DNA of 64,000 nucleotides from Coenobita brevimanus (taxonomy: Eukaryota; Arthropoda; Malacostraca; Decapoda; Coenobitidae): the NCBI GenBank assembly GCA_032717465.1, contig CM064665.1:25258588-25322587 (forward strand), given 5' to 3'. This document shows, piece by piece, positions 33,659-46,336 of this stretch (the first letter of the stretch is position 1; the number at the start of each line of letters is the position of its first letter). Under the pieces are notes generated by a model that saw nothing but the letters and a program-made list of their open reading frames with translations, searched no databases and had not been told where the DNA came from. The position numbers were made by a program, and so were the translations under genes.

Positions 33659-34207
33659 TGTTGAGAAGCAGGTGTGCTAGCTAGATGGTGGTGTAAAAAT
33701 CCATTTTCAATTGCTCGTCACAGTTGCCAGGTAGCTTGGTTTTGTGAGCTGAGGTATTATGTAAAGTTATATGTTAATTTTTTTTTCTCTCTCTCTAATG
33801 TTTTATTGGGGTGATTGGTATATTATGTAAAATTCATATTTATTTTAAGTTTGTTAGAGTGCTACACATCGTAAGAAAACTTTGGAATATTTTGGATGTC
33901 CCTGACTTAGAACTGTTTCCGCTAGGAGCACCTAGAACGTCCGAAAAGGTTTTAAAAGGATGGGGGAGAGAATAGAGGAGTGAGGTTAGTGTGGCTCTGG
34001 CACTTGTGAAAATGGTTATGCGAACAGTATAATTTCTTGGAAAATAAAGACTACGAACGTGAGAAGCCTGCGTTATTTTTGACACCTGAGTTGATCTTGT
34101 GTACACTGAAAGGCTGACCCTTCGAGGAACGATTCACTGGGCGATGTCCTTCCTGTGCTGAACTACTGCTGTTGAAGCCTGTGGCAGTGTGGGATGAGGA
34201 CGTAACA
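33659..34207 (+). repeat. 3' LTR of Gypsy 2
   Basis: 549 bases, same ends as the 5' LTR and aligned throughout, with noticeable divergence. Confidence 0.9.
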
Positions 34208-34323
34208 CAGAAGGTTAAGGTGTATACTGTTAATAAACTGATAAAAGAGCTTTGTATGATTTATGATACGACCGTTAACGTCTTAACTACGATTCTATTG
34301 TAAACTTATTCCTGCTGGCTCCC

Positions 34324-34325
<2 letters not shown>

Positions 34326-34408
<83 letters not shown>

Positions 34409-34460
34409 GTTGTTGTTGTTGTTGTTGTTGTTATTGTTGTTGTTGTTGCTGCTGTTGTTG
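34326..34460. repeat. (TTA)n then (TTG)n block
   Basis: About 80 bases of TTA repeat pass into TTG repeats. The minus-strand translation is poly-Asn and is not a gene. Confidence 0.95.
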
Positions 34461-35280
34461 TTGTGTTTATGTTTAACCTTTCTAGTTCGATTTTTCTGGT
34501 TCCTACTTAGCTCCTCCTTCACTTCGATATTTCTGGCTCATACCTCCCTTATATACTAAAGGAAAATTGGTTTAGGAAGGACCCCTCCCCCCGTTGTGTT
34601 ATTTTACTGTACTATCTCGATAGTCTTAATTTTTGGCAGCCTGGGGAGGCTAATATATCCTGGATTGGAGTACGCAAACACATCTACAATAGACAGATAG
34701 ACTTACTACCGATTTCCTATCTTAAATCAGGTTTTGAAATGCAGGAGGGAAAAAGAGGCTGTAAAACCTTCCTCTCTGTCCTAACCTCATGAATAAATCT
34801 AAAGTTGCGACACCAAACCTACAGTAGATTATAATGATTTTCTGCAGGATGATCAATGAAACGGGTGCAAAGTCTTCCCTTGTGTAGTTCTTCATTTAAA
34901 AAGATATGAAAATTATGGCAATGAAAGAGGTCCAATCTTCCCTTGTGTGGTTATTCCTGTAAAACGAAATCAGAGCAATGACAGGAGTCCAGTTGTCTAG
35001 TTCATCCTGCAAAAAGGTATAAAAGTTATGGCAATGAAAGGTGTCCAGTCTTCCCTTGTCTAGTTATTCCTGTAAAATTATATACAAGTTAAAACAGGGA
35101 ATGGATCGTCATAGTTTCCCACCCCTGGCTAATGGTACACAATAATTTACTTAGAAGTATTTCAAACTAATTTGGCTTATAGGTCTACCAAAATATTAAA
35201 GATTTTTATTTTACTTGTATGTAAAAATCAAATATATTCATTTAAATTTCTTACACCCACAGGCAGGGGATGCTGAATGT
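34461..35280. repeat. Spacer with a ~60-bp degenerate tandem repeat
   Basis: From about 34850 to 35090 four units share (G)GTCCA(G/A)TCTTCCCTTGTC/GTAGTT, ATTCCTGTAAAA and ATGGCAATGAAAG. The flanking sequence to 35280 shows no recognised feature. Confidence 0.65.
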
Positions 35281-35289
35281 TTTTCTTGG

Positions 35290-36418
35290 CGTCTGTTATT
35301 CTTTACTCGTGTACTTTTCTTTGTTTTTCTATACCTGTTTTGTATTTTTTCTTGAGTGTTTTTATTTGTTTCTATTTCTTCCTATGTGTGTTTCTTTACT
35401 TCTGTATTTATTTGTCTTTCTTTACTTATATGTTTTTCTTTACTTGCCTGTCTTTATTTCTTTCTTTACTTGTGTTTTTTCTTTACCTGTGTCTTTCGTT
35501 TCTTGTGTTTTGTCTTGTGTGTGTCTTTTTTGTGCGTCTTTCCTTATTTGTGTGTCTTTCTTTACTTATATGTCTCTCTTTACTTGTGTAACTTTCTTTA
35601 CTTGTGTGTGTCTTTCTTTACTTGTGTTTATCTGTCTTTACTTGTGTGTCTTGCTTTATTTGTGTGTTGTGTTTCTTTACTGGTGTCATTCTTTACTTCT
35701 GTGTTGTGTTTCTTTGCCCGTGTTTCTTTCTTTAATGTGCGTTGTATTTCTTTACTTGTGTGTTGCTTCTTTACTTGTGTGTTGCTTCTTTACTTTTGTG
35801 TTGCTTCTTTACTTTTGTGTTGCTTCTTTACTTATGTGTTGTTTCTTTACTTGTGTGTTGTTTCTTTACTTGTGTGTTGTTTCTTTACTTGTGTGTTTCA
35901 TAAATTGTGTGTTGTTTCTTTACTTGTGTGTTTCTTTACTTGTGTGTTGTTTCTTTATTTGTGAGTTGTTCTTTACTTATGTGTTGTTTCTTTACTTGTG
36001 TGTTGTTCTTTACTTATGTGTTGTTTCTTTACTTGTGTGTTTCTTTACTTGTGTGTTGTTACTTTACTTGTGTGTTGTTACTTTACTTGTGTGTGTCTTT
36101 CTTTACTTGTGTGTCTTGCTTTACTTGTGTGTTGTGTTTCTTTACTGGTGTCGTTCTTTACTTCTGTGTTGTGTTTCTTTCTTTAATGTGCGTTGTATTT
36201 CTTTACTTGTGTGTTGTTTCTTTACTTGTGTGTTGTTTCTTTACTTGTGTGTTGTTTCTTTACTTGTGTGTTTCTTTGGTCGTGTGCGTATCATTGTACA
36301 TGTTTCTTTGTGTGTGTTTCTTTACCTGTCTGTTGTGTTTCTTTACCTGTCTGTTGTGTTTCTTTACCTGTGTGTTGTGTTTCTTTACCTGTCTGTTGTG
36401 TTTCTTTACCTGTCTGTA
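35290..36418. repeat. 19-bp minisatellite array
   Basis: About 1.1 kb of TTGTTTCTTTACTTGTGTG-like units with GTGT and TATG variants. Because 19 is not a multiple of three, all three forward frames read hydrophobic 19-residue repeats. The open frame runs on into the LINE RT that follows, but the combined frame is an artefact. Confidence 0.92.
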
Positions 36419-38081
36419 CTGGAACTTGATTCTCCCGAAATTGCCCCACTTAAAATACAGACAAGATACGTAAAATCCATCCTAGACAATTTACCTACCA
36501 ACAAAGCTCCAGGCCCAGATGGAATTCCACCAATTTCTTTGAAAAAGTGTTCCCCTGAACTTACCTCTGTCCTAGCTAAATTATTCAGACTCTGCATACG
36601 TACTTCTTTATTCCCAAATTCATGGAAAGAAGCCAATATCCACCCAGTTCCGAAGAAAGGAAGTTCGTCTGACCCCTCCAATTACAGACCAATAGCTGTC
36701 ACATCTCTTGGTAAGGTATTTGAAACTTTAATTAATAAGCATATTGTTAAACATCTTGAATCCAACAACTTAATTAGTGATAGACAATACGATTTTCGCC
36801 ACGAAAGGTCCACCATTGACATACTCAATCTCTTAACTCATACCATCCATCAATCAATTGATCTTTTTGGAGAAACTCATGCAGTAGCCCTTGATATCTC
36901 TAAAGCTTTCGACAGAGTATGGCACCTTTCCCTGCTGTCCAAACTCCCTTGCTATGGACTAACGTCTTTTGTTCCTTTGATTTCTTCTTATCTTAGTGAC
37001 AGGAAAATAAGAGTAAAAGTAGATGATGTATATTCGAATTTCCACTCAATTAACGCCGGCGTGCCGCAGGGATCAGTTCTGGCGCCAACCCTATTTCTGG
37101 TTCATATTAATGATCTCTTATCTGTCACTCACAATCCCATTCACTCATATGCAGATGACTCAACACTACACAGTTCATTCACACTCAGACATCCATTTAC
37201 AAAGTCTAATATCTCTACCTTTCAACTCAGTACAGCCATCTCCATAAATCAAGATGTATCTACAATCTGTGAATGGGGACAAAACAACCTTGTCTCTTTT
37301 AATGCAAGTAAAACTAATTATATACAGTTTACTAATAGAAAGATATTGCCAGATTCGTATATTACCTTCAGTGCTACTAATATTCCCATCTCCAAAAGTA
37401 TTGAAATTCTTGGTGTCTCACTTAACAGTGCCCTCAGCTGGACCTCTCATGTCAGATCACTTGCTAAAACCGCCTCAAAGAAACTTGGATTATTGTACAG
37501 AGTCCGTAACTTCTTCGCCGATGAGCAGTTAGCTATAATTTATAAGAGTCATGTGCGCTCTCAGCCTGAATATTGCTCACCCTTGTGGAATGGTTGTGGA
37601 GAGGTTGCATTAAGAAAACTAGACAAAATTCAGAATAAAGCCGTTAGAATCATTAACAACCCTGCCATTACATATAAACTACCTCCCCTGCAAGTAAGAA
37701 GGAATGTTGCCTCCCTTGCATTATTTTACAGATATTTTTTTGGCAAATGCTCAGACGAAGTTGCGTCCATGGTGCCACCTCTTCATGCCTTCCCTCGTGC
37801 TACGCGGGCATCTGGTAGCGCTCATGACTGGAATGTCACTCAACCATATTGCAGAACTTCTGCCTATCAGAATTCTTTCATTCCCCGAACTACATCTCTC
37901 TGGAACTCGCTTCCCCAGAGTTGTTTTCCTCCAAATTTCAACCCACAACTGTTCAAGTCTAACTGTTACAGATATTTTATGAACAGAGGACACCAGTAAT
38001 CTGGTGTATGGATTATTTTTTTTTTACCCATTTGTTTTTCCTTCCTCCATTCTGTTATTTATTAAAAAAAAAAAAAAAAAC
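36419..38081 (+). mobile_element. LINE family E, reverse transcriptase fragment with poly(A)
   Basis: One open frame to 37999 contains the RT: NKAPGPDGIPPISLKKC, ANIHPVPKKGSSSDPSNYRP, ALDISKAFDRVWH, NAGVPQGSVLAPTLFLVHIN, the catalytic HSYADDSTLH, FNASKTNYIQFTNR, EILGVSLNSALSWTSH and a C-terminal YRYFFGKCSDEV block. The 3' UTR is short and ends in poly(A) at 38065-38081. The 5' end is truncated at the minisatellite, and no endonuclease is present. It is related to, but distinct from, family B. The open RT suggests fairly recent insertion. Confidence 0.88.
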
Positions 38082-38790
38082 AGCACGATTCCGGGCAGAA
38101 ACGTAAAGATGATGTGATTCAGGGGTGGGTTGGCTCCGTTACCTTTTGTAGGCCCTCTCCTTGTTGCGGTCAGCATTAGAACAAGCGTGATTAAACCAAG
38201 GCTTTCTTGTATTAGTCAAAGGATATGAGAAAGGAATGTATGCTTCCATGCCCAAGAGAATAACCTCTGTAATGCTCAAGGCACACTCAGATGGCTCCCG
38301 GCCATGGAAGCAATAATCATTCCAGGGAAAATCAAAGAAGTACTGCCTGAGGGCCTCCCAGTCTGCGGCTCCAAAATGCCACAGACGACGTTTCCCTGGA
38401 GGGTCCACAGGCCGTACCAGAGTGATAGGACAGGTTAAGGTAATAAGGTTGTGATCGGAGGAGCCCAACGGAGAGAAAAGATTAACAGAGTAAGCAGAAG
38501 GATTAGTTGTGAGGAAGAGGTCAAGTATGTTGGAGCTCTCTCCAAGGTGGTCAGGGATACGGGTAGGGTGCTGTACGAGCTGCTCTAGGTCATTAAGGAT
38601 AGAAAAGATGTAGGCTTGTTCAACAGGTGCATCCGTGAAAGGAGATGAGAGCCAAAGGTGGTGGTGAACATTGAAATCTAGAATGGAGATTTCAGAGAAA
38701 GGAGAAATGGATAGAATGTGTTCCATTGTAGAAGTAAGATAGTCGAAGAATTTTTGATAGTAGAATTAGGGGATAAGTAAACAGCACGGA
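38082..38790 (-). mobile_element. LINE family B copy, endonuclease fragment
   Basis: Minus strand, matches 11000-11700: [57 protein letters not shown], then [18 protein letters not shown]. It stops abruptly against the poly(A) of LINE E. Six bases are missing in the GDFN catalytic motif (it reads LDFN). Confidence 0.85.
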
Positions 38791-39030
38791 GAATGACTGA
38801 AGAAGAATTGGATCTGGAATAAGGGAAAATGGAAGGACAAACGTGGGGTCGCGGAAGTAGCCACGGGGGAACACATGTGGGCAAAGAAAAAACATTATTA
38901 ACAGTAAGGGAAGAGTGCGAGAGGACAGTACGAGCTCGAATTGCAAAAGATGACTTGGTCCGAAGAGTGGAAAATATGTCTAAGTCAGGGCTGGGACGAA
39001 GTAGAGAAGGGGTATGAGGAAAACAGTGTA
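38791..39030. other. Unassigned 240-bp segment between two LINE B fragments
   Basis: It has no match elsewhere in the window that I can see. The plus strand is open from 38829 to 39017 (charged, VREECERTVRARIAKDDL near the middle) without a known domain. It may be a remnant of another element or a captured piece. Confidence 0.35.
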
Positions 39031-39517
39031 ACTTTTTTTTTTTTTTTGAGGAATAAGGAACCAAAGGGTAGGAGCCTGCAAACTGTTCCTTCCAAGAAAA
39101 AGGCAAAAACATTACAAAAGATAGCCAAATTCAAGATCCGTTCATTTCGAGATGCCTGGAAACACTGCTTTTGAAAGACCGGAGATCATAGGAAGTAGGA
39201 AATACAGACAGAGGGAGACAGTTCCAGAGTTGCCTAATAAAAGACTGGGAGTAACGGTTAACTCTTGCATTAGAGAGTTGGACAGAAAAGGGATGAGAGT
39301 TTGTTGTTAACAGGTGCTACACACCTATCGTAGTGGTGGAGGGATGCAAGCAGACAGTTCAGAGGAGCAGCGACCATGGAAGTAGCAATAGAAAAGAAAT
39401 AAAGATGCAACAGTGCAGCGAGGAGACAGAGGTTGAAGGGAGCCAGTAAGAGGAGAGTTAATGAGATGAAAAGTCTTTGACTCCACCCTATTGGGAAGTG
39501 CTGTATGTGGGGAGCAT
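39031..39517 (-). mobile_element. LINE family B, 3' end fragment
   Basis: Minus strand. The poly(T) at 39032-39047 is the poly(A) tail. The CCCTTTGGTTCC tail, CATCTCGAAATG and GGAACTGTCTCC blocks and the sequence up to CCACATACAGC at 39510 match the other B copies. Confidence 0.85.
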
Positions 39518-42500
39518 AGGCACGAAGAGAAAGCAGAGCACGATGAGGGGAAAGTGATGGAACTCCTGATTCAGCATACAGACTCTCACTGGGGAGGACT
39601 TAAAGACGCCAAGAGCAAGATGCAAACCGTGATGATACACAGAATCAAGTTGATGGTGGATGGTGTCTGAAGCAGAAGAATAAACTTGGCAGGTATAATC
39701 AAGTTTGGAGAGAATGAGAACAATATGGAGACAAAGGAGAGTAGTTCGATCAGTACCCCATGACATATGAGACAAAGTTTGTAAGAGATGGCGATGTTGC
39801 AAGGCTGAGGTTTTCAAGGAAGCAATATGATCCTTTCAAGTAAGATGAGAATCGAAAAGAAGGCCAAGAAAGGAAGCGGAGGTTTTGTATAGGAAAGGAG
39901 AGCCATTGAGAAAAAGAGGTGGTTGAGAAATAAGATGAGAGTGAGTAAAAGTAACAGCATGAGACTTGAAAGAACCAAAAGCCATGAGAAGTAGCCCATT
40001 CTGAGGCAGCAGAAACCGCACGTTGATGAAGAGCATCAAGGGCAGAGAGTTCAGAATTTGAGGCATATATTGCAAAAGCAAAATCGTCTACATATAAAGA
40101 AGAGCAAACACCAACTGGGAGGCAAGAAAAAATCCCATTAATTGACAAAAAATAAAGAGTAATGCTAAGAACACTGCCTGTGGAAATGGATCTGAATACA
40201 TATGCTGAACACAGACTCAAAAGAAACGAACTGGTAGAAAATTCTTAAAAAAAAAAACCAAGGTTACCATCAATACCACAAGAACGAACTGTGCGTAGAA
40301 TATGGTAGTGCCAGGCTGTGTCATAAGCCTTCTCAAGGTCAAACAACACCACGGCAACATATTGCCGAGTGGGAAAGGCTGAGCGGATGTAAGTCTCTAG
40401 ATTTAGGAGGGGAGTTAAGGTGCCACGAGCTTTTTGAAAACCAAACTGTGAAGATGACAAAAGCTGCTTGGATTCTAGAAGCCACATAAGACGATGATTT
40501 ATCATATACTCGAACAGTTTGCAAAGACAACTAGTAAGAGCAATGGGGCGATAATCTTGAGGTGCATGGCCTTGCTTTCCCAGTTTAAGAAACGGGAGAA
40601 TGACAGTATCAGGAAAAGAGGGAGGAAAAACACCCTTTGTCCAGATATGATTATAATAGTTATTAAGATCAGGGCCTGGAGGGAAAGATGACAGAGCATA
40701 TTACAATGTATGCCATCAGGACCCTCACAAGTGTTCATACAGAGACGAAGGGCAGAGAACAATTCATGGAGTGTAAAAGACGCATTATACATTGACTAGA
40801 AGACAGCTTGAAGACAATAGGGGTATATTCAGTAGCAGCTTTAATGGCATGGAATTCAGGTGAGAGATGAGAGCCACTACTAACATTACTAAAATGAAGA
40901 CCTAAGCTCTTAGCAAGTAGACGAGCATCTGCAACTGACTCCCCATCCAAATGGAGGACAGGAAAAGGCATGGGAAGATGCTTATCAGCTATTATGCATA
41001 TACATTTCCAGACGGAAGCAATGGGTAGACTCTATTGGTAGTAGTGGTGGAAATGTATAACCCCCAACTACGGCATTTAGCTTTCTTAACAATCTTACAA
41101 AGAAGAGCGCATGCCTTTTTAAAAAGTGGAAGTGCACTCTGATCATCCAGGGTGTTGTGGTTACGTAGGTAACTTTTCCAATGTGCACGTTTAACATGGA
41201 GTGCCACAGTACAATCCGAATCCCACCAAGGTACACACTTAGAAGTAAAAGGACGGGACGACCTAGGAATCGCAGTCAAAGCTGCACTCAGACTGACACA
41301 TTAAAAATGAGCATATCTAAAACAGTAGAGAAGGATGAAGGAGGTACAAAAGGAACAGTTAAAGTATATGTCGGCCAGCTTTCTGAAAACACCATCAATG
41401 GGGTCTGAGTTCAGGACAATATATAGTAAGAGTAAGTTTGATAGGAAAGTGATCACTATATACAGCATCCAAAAGAACAGACCAATGGAAATCTAAAGAA
41501 AGAGAGGGCGAGCACAAGGAGAGATCCATACAGGAGAAAGTACGAGTTTTAGCATCAAAATGGGTTGAAGCTCCCGTATTCAATAAGGATAAATCATTAC
41601 TAAAAATAAAAGACTCAGGCGGCGGCCACGAAAATTAGTAATAGCATCGCCCCATAAAGCATGACGACAGTTAAAATCTCCCATCAGTAAAACTGGGGTG
41701 GGTAACTGTGATAATAAAAGAGATTAGGCAGGGAAATCATTAGGCTGGAAGGGAGAGAAATATATAGAAACCACCGTAATCCAGCGTCCGAGAAAAACAC
41801 GAATAAAATGACATGGAAATTTGGTGTGAAGGGATAGACGTTCTAGAGGAACTGGGTAGTGAACTAAGATAGGTGAAACAAGAAGAGAAGATGAAGAAAA
41901 CAAGAAACAATAGTCAGATATGGGTACTGGAGAGAAGACAAACGGGGTTCTTGTAAACAGACTAAGGAATGACAGTGAATCGAAAGAAGATAGCAAAGGT
42001 CATTACGATGGGCCGTGAATCTTCGAAAGTTCCACTGTAAAAGAGACATACTAAAATTTACAACACTGAAAAAAAGTAAAACCAAAGAAAAGTAAAATAA
42101 AACTATCGAAAATTACAAAGGATAATATATAATACACAGGAAAATGAATTTACGACAGACAAGTATCATACATCACCGAGTTGGTACAACAGTAGGAACA
42201 GGAGCAGAGGCGGATGAGCGGAATGGTCACTATAGCCCGGTGGCATAGGGAGGGATAAAGGAGAGGGATTTGAACAAGAAGAGGGAGGGAGGAGGGAAAG
42301 GAGGGAGGGGAATGGGAGGGAGATCAGAATGAGCTAAATGGACTTCAGCCATATGAAGCCCTTTTTTGGGACTCATGGGTTCCTGTAAAGGAGTCTCTAG
42401 AAACTTCACGTTGTCTATGAGGGTTTGGCTCTCAGCAACTGTTGGGAGTGTCATCTGCGGTGTTGACAGGGGAGTCGGAACAGGTTATAGAGTGGCTTGC

Positions 42501-44465
42501 GGACTTGGGATAGGGTTGGAACCAGACCGTGGAGTTGAGACAGGGATCTTCGTTGGAGTAGGCATTGTGGAGAGTGAGGGATGGATTGTACGCATCTTAC
42601 CAGTTGGGGGAGAAAGTGAGGGTTTTGTGGAAACCTTGGCATCTGATGCAGTGGAGGGCAGCCCATGTTTGCCAGAGGGAGGCAGAAGGCGGGCATCATG
42701 CTGTGGCAGAGGGATTAGTCGTTGGTGGAGAGAAGAGGAAGAGTGATGTAGAGCAGCATAACAGGAAGGGCGATGAGGGGAAGGGAGAGGAGTGGACAAT
42801 AAAGGCAAAAGGGAGGAGGTAGGAGTGGAAGAGTCTAGAACAAAGAAAGAGGTGGAAAGAGAAACAGGAGGGGCATGAAAGTAGGAAACAGAACAAGAAG
42901 TGGGAGAAGGGGAGGAGGAAGAGGGGAGAACAGAGACAGAGGGAGAGGAGACAACAGTGACAGTCGGAGGGTGAGATGAGGAGGAGTTATGAACAGAGAC
43001 AGGAAATGAGGCAGAGTCAGAAGAGGAGCTGGAGACTGGCGATATCAAGGGCGCAGGTGTGTCTGATAGGGAGGTGAATGCAGAAAAGGAGTTAGAGGTT
43101 GTACCAGTTGCAGTGCAACAGGACTGAGAAACAGCAGAGGTAGTGGGGACAGGACGGGCCACTCGAGCGTAAGTGATACGGGCAGAGAATCTTAAGTCAC
43201 GGGCATGTTGATGGGCTGCATGGAGGGAGAGACCTTCTTTCCAGTGGATCCTGGAGACTTCAGTTTTAAATACACATACTGGACATTTCTGGGACAAGGC
43301 AGCATGAGAGCCTTGAAAGTTCGGGCAGACTTGTATCTCTGCTACACAGGCTGAGATGGTGTGGCCAGGTTGTGCACAGGTAGGGGAGACTGCCTCTGAC
43401 CTACAGTATTTGGCTGTGTGGCCATATCACCAACAGGAAGAGCATTGTCGAGGACGAGGCGTATACTCTTTGACCCGGAATAGTGTGCCACCAGTAATCA
43501 CAGAGGTGGGAAGACCGCGGTCCTTGAAGATGATTTTGGCGATATTAGCTGAGTATTTACGATGCCCCTGAGGGGGAAGCGTGTAGCACTGGACAGAAAG
43601 TACTGCCAGGTGTTGGGCAGACAAGACTGCTTGTATGTCAGCAGAACATTCTGAGAAATTGCGGTCTTCTATAGATATATAGGATGGGATCAGAACAGTT
43701 CTGGTGGTAGAGTTTAAGTGGACATCTGGAACTGCCGAGATAGGGTGACCAGAGGGGTCAGTAAGTGACAATGCCTTCTCAGCCTGTGCAGCAGTTTGAA
43801 CTGTCAAGAGATGGTCGCCATTAGGACGTGACGAGAATGTGACATCGGGACCTCTTTGTCGGAGGAGAGAGAGATGGACAGTGAGTTTGTTCATCGTCGG
43901 TTGGATGTTAAAGTACTTGGGCCACGTCAGGCGGTCGAATATTGATGCTATTGATGGATGATTCGGAAAGATGGAGGAGGAAGGAGGGGGAGGAGAGGAA
44001 ACAGGATAGGAAGAGGAGGAAAGGGGCGGAGAAGTAGGGGAGGGGGGATCCACCTGACCGGGAGAAGGTTTTGAAAGAGCATCTCCCGTCGCTCCTTGAA
44101 TGAGGTGAGATGAGTTGTATAAAACGGGAATTAAACTGGTCCGCTCCTGAGAGCCCGAGTCAGAAGTAAGGACGAAAGAGACAAGGGCTACCGTACTCAT
44201 GATTCCCTGAGGCCGTTTGCAACTGACACAAAAGAGACAGCCTTGCATCCCATCAGCACGGCTCTCACACCTTAAGAAGGTGAGAAGAAAAGAAGATAAA
44301 AGAAGAGAAGGGAAGAAAAAGGACCAAACTAAATTAGTAGGGTCAAGGACCGGGACCCAAGGGCGGGGGTAGTAGTACATGGCGACACCACCCCCACCAT
44401 CAGCCTCTAGCCCCAGACCCCAAAGCCCCCCCACGACTGCAACGGGCTTGGTATTGGGGGGGGGG
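39518..44465 (-). mobile_element. I-like LINE (family C) with Gag-like ORF1, broken
   Basis: Minus strand. ORF1 covers about 44350-42230. The endonuclease is at 42085-41395 (MSLLQWNFRRF, CLQEPRLSS, SDHFPIKL). RT occupies about 40970-39520: ALRLCMNTCEGPDGIHCNML, LLSSSQFGFQKARGTLTPL, VVLFDLEKAYDTAW, SLYVDDFAFAIYAS and SKLDYTCQVYSSASDTI. It is cut at 39518, before any RNase H domain, against a LINE B end. Many frameshifts. The CCHC ORF1 plus LLQWN-type endonuclease suggests the I/Nimb group. Confidence 0.82.
42485..44350 (-). pseudogene. Family C ORF1 (Gag-like, zinc knuckle), broken
   Basis: The N-terminal half includes LTWPKYFNIQPTMNKLTVHL and GHRKYSANIAKIIFKDRGLP, then LFRVKEYTPRPRQCSSCW. 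The first knuckle CSSCW*YGHTAKYC keeps C-X2-C-X4-H-X4-C spacing but has a stop inside it near 43427. A second (TCAQPGHTISAC) and third (CPNFQGSH) follow in degraded form. The C-terminal part is Ser/Pro-rich. Confidence 0.78.
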
Positions 44466-45110
44466 GTGCAGGCCCCTGATACTTGGTTCACTATGTTCAT
44501 TGTACTTCCATCTCCTGTTGATCCATTGGGATTCTGTGTTTTTATTTCTTCTTCATCCATGCCACCGATTACTATAGATTTGTTAAACTCCACATCTTCC
44601 TGACTAGTTTTGAGTCGTTCCTTATGATTTCTTTCACTTCCAATCTTACGCCTGTTTCTTCTACCTTTGTATCTAAATCTTTCTTTACTTTCACCATTTC
44701 AGCAAAAGTAGTTTGTACCTCATCTTTGTAATTTCTCACCATTTCATTTACCTGTTTTATTTTCTTTTCAACATTACTACTTTGGTCTATCAGACTGCTT
44801 GCTTGCCTGATTTTCTCCGTATCATTTCTGAACTCGTCCATAATTCTCATGGTTGACAACTGTACATCCCATTTTACCACAGCTGATAGTTCATCTGCTG
44901 TTGTGGCTTTTCTGTTTATTCCCATTATTAATTCCTCATTTTCTCCACCTGTTTGCGTAGCTCATTCTTGATTTCTTCAATATCTATTTGAAAAGTTTTC
45001 TTTAGTCCATTTACTTTTTCAACTAAATTGTCGTAAGTTTCTTTTTCAACCATTTCTGGGTAGAAGTCATCATCCTGTGTTTTATCTTTGTCTCTTAGGA
45101 CCACCTAAAG
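44466..45110 (-). mobile_element. LINE family D ORF1 fragment
   Basis: Minus strand. The coiled-coil segment (MDEFRNDTEKIRQASSLIDQ, VNEMVRNYKDEVQTTFAEMV) matches the plus-strand copy at 56420-56620 (LKNDTDTVRQTSSPIDQ, VNEVMQSYKDDVETTYAEMV). A following GGMDEEEIK block is shared with 56715. The family C element begins beside it. Confidence 0.82.
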
Positions 45111-45243
45111 GCATCTTTCCCAAACATGAAGCCATCTTTAAGAAAAGATAATCTCTTCTTACAGTAGTTGCATCACTGCCGTCTGCTCACTTTGGTGTCC
45201 AGCTGACGTAAGAAAACTCAGCACGTTCCTAGACATTGCTTTA

Positions 45244-45528
45244 CACGGCTGGATTAAGCATGTGGGAGGCCCGGGGCCCGCTTGGAAGGGAGGCCCCCTT
45301 TCCAACTCCCCCAATGGCATACACCACAGACTGGTAACCTAAATCCTAATATATAAATAGGACACTTTTAGTTAGGAAATACTGAACGGGGACTATTCAT
45401 CCAGTGCTGTAATATGTAATGCATAAATACGAAATGAAATGAACACAAGTTGCTCTGGTGGGAGGCCCCCCTCTTGGTGGGTGGCCCAGGGCCCGGGCCC
45501 CTTGCCCCCCCCCCTTAATCCGGCGGTG
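45244..45528. mobile_element. hAT-type MITE with 8-bp target duplication
   Basis: 285 bases with TIRs CACGGCTGGATTAAG and (inverse of right end) CACCGCCGGATTAAG. It is flanked by TTGCTTTA at 45236-45243 and CTGCTTTA at 45529-45536, an 8-bp duplication with one change. Inner GGCCCGGGGCCC blocks are also inverted. GGATTAA-type ends and 8-bp duplications are typical of hAT elements. Confidence 0.82.
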
Positions 45529-45699
45529 CTGCTTTATAGTTGTTTATTTACTTTAGGCTACACTTTTTTCCTATTACTTGTTTTACTATGTTGGATCATC
45601 ACTTAAATTGGCCTAAACGAGCTTGACCCATAAATATATACAGCTTAGGTATCCCCAGGGCGGAGCTCTGATATACGTCTGATTCGTCTGTTGTCTCTC

Positions 45700-45992
<293 letters not shown>

Positions 45993-46336
45993 TTACTTGT
46001 GTGTTTCTTCACATTATGTTTAATTTGTTTTCTTATCTACGTGTTTATGTATTAATGTAAATCAAGTAACAAGCCTAATGGTTTCCTGTAAGCCTGGAAA
46101 CCATTTATAATGCTGGGTGGTAACCACCTAACCAAACCCATATGTGTTCCCTACGTTTTAACAAGTGGGTTTGCAGAGGGATAGTGCCCCTCCCCATAAA
46201 ACAATTAACTTCGAGTCAGATCGCCTCCCCTTGGGGATTATGGAGTCTGGCTCTAGATAAATAGACAGAACTTCCATAGGTCTGCGTGTGTGGGTAGCTG
46301 TTCAGAGGTCAGCCTCCACTCATCAACTTTCTCCAG

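Larger units (their letters stand above)
27134..34207 (+). mobile_element. Gypsy LTR retrotransposon 2, degenerate, with both LTRs
   Basis: LTRs at 27134-27722 and 33659-34207 start TGTTGAGAAGCA and end GACGTAACA. Between them on the plus strand are a coiled-coil Gag (27758-28165), zinc-knuckle segment (about 28990-29130), RT/RNase H (about 30380-31980) and integrase (32208-33240), all broken. A polypurine tract (GGACTAGGAAAGGGTAG) precedes the 3' LTR. The flanks CAGG / CAGA may be a decayed 4-bp target duplication. A fold-back element (29604-30248) is inserted before the RT. Confidence 0.9.

Noticed and set aside
34295..34522. Poly-Asn open frame on the minus strand
   Set aside because: It is the translation of the TTA/TTG repeat block.
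35290..36418. CRISPR-like or leucine/cysteine-rich repeat region
   Set aside because: A 19-bp tandem array with no spacers and no conserved coding frame.
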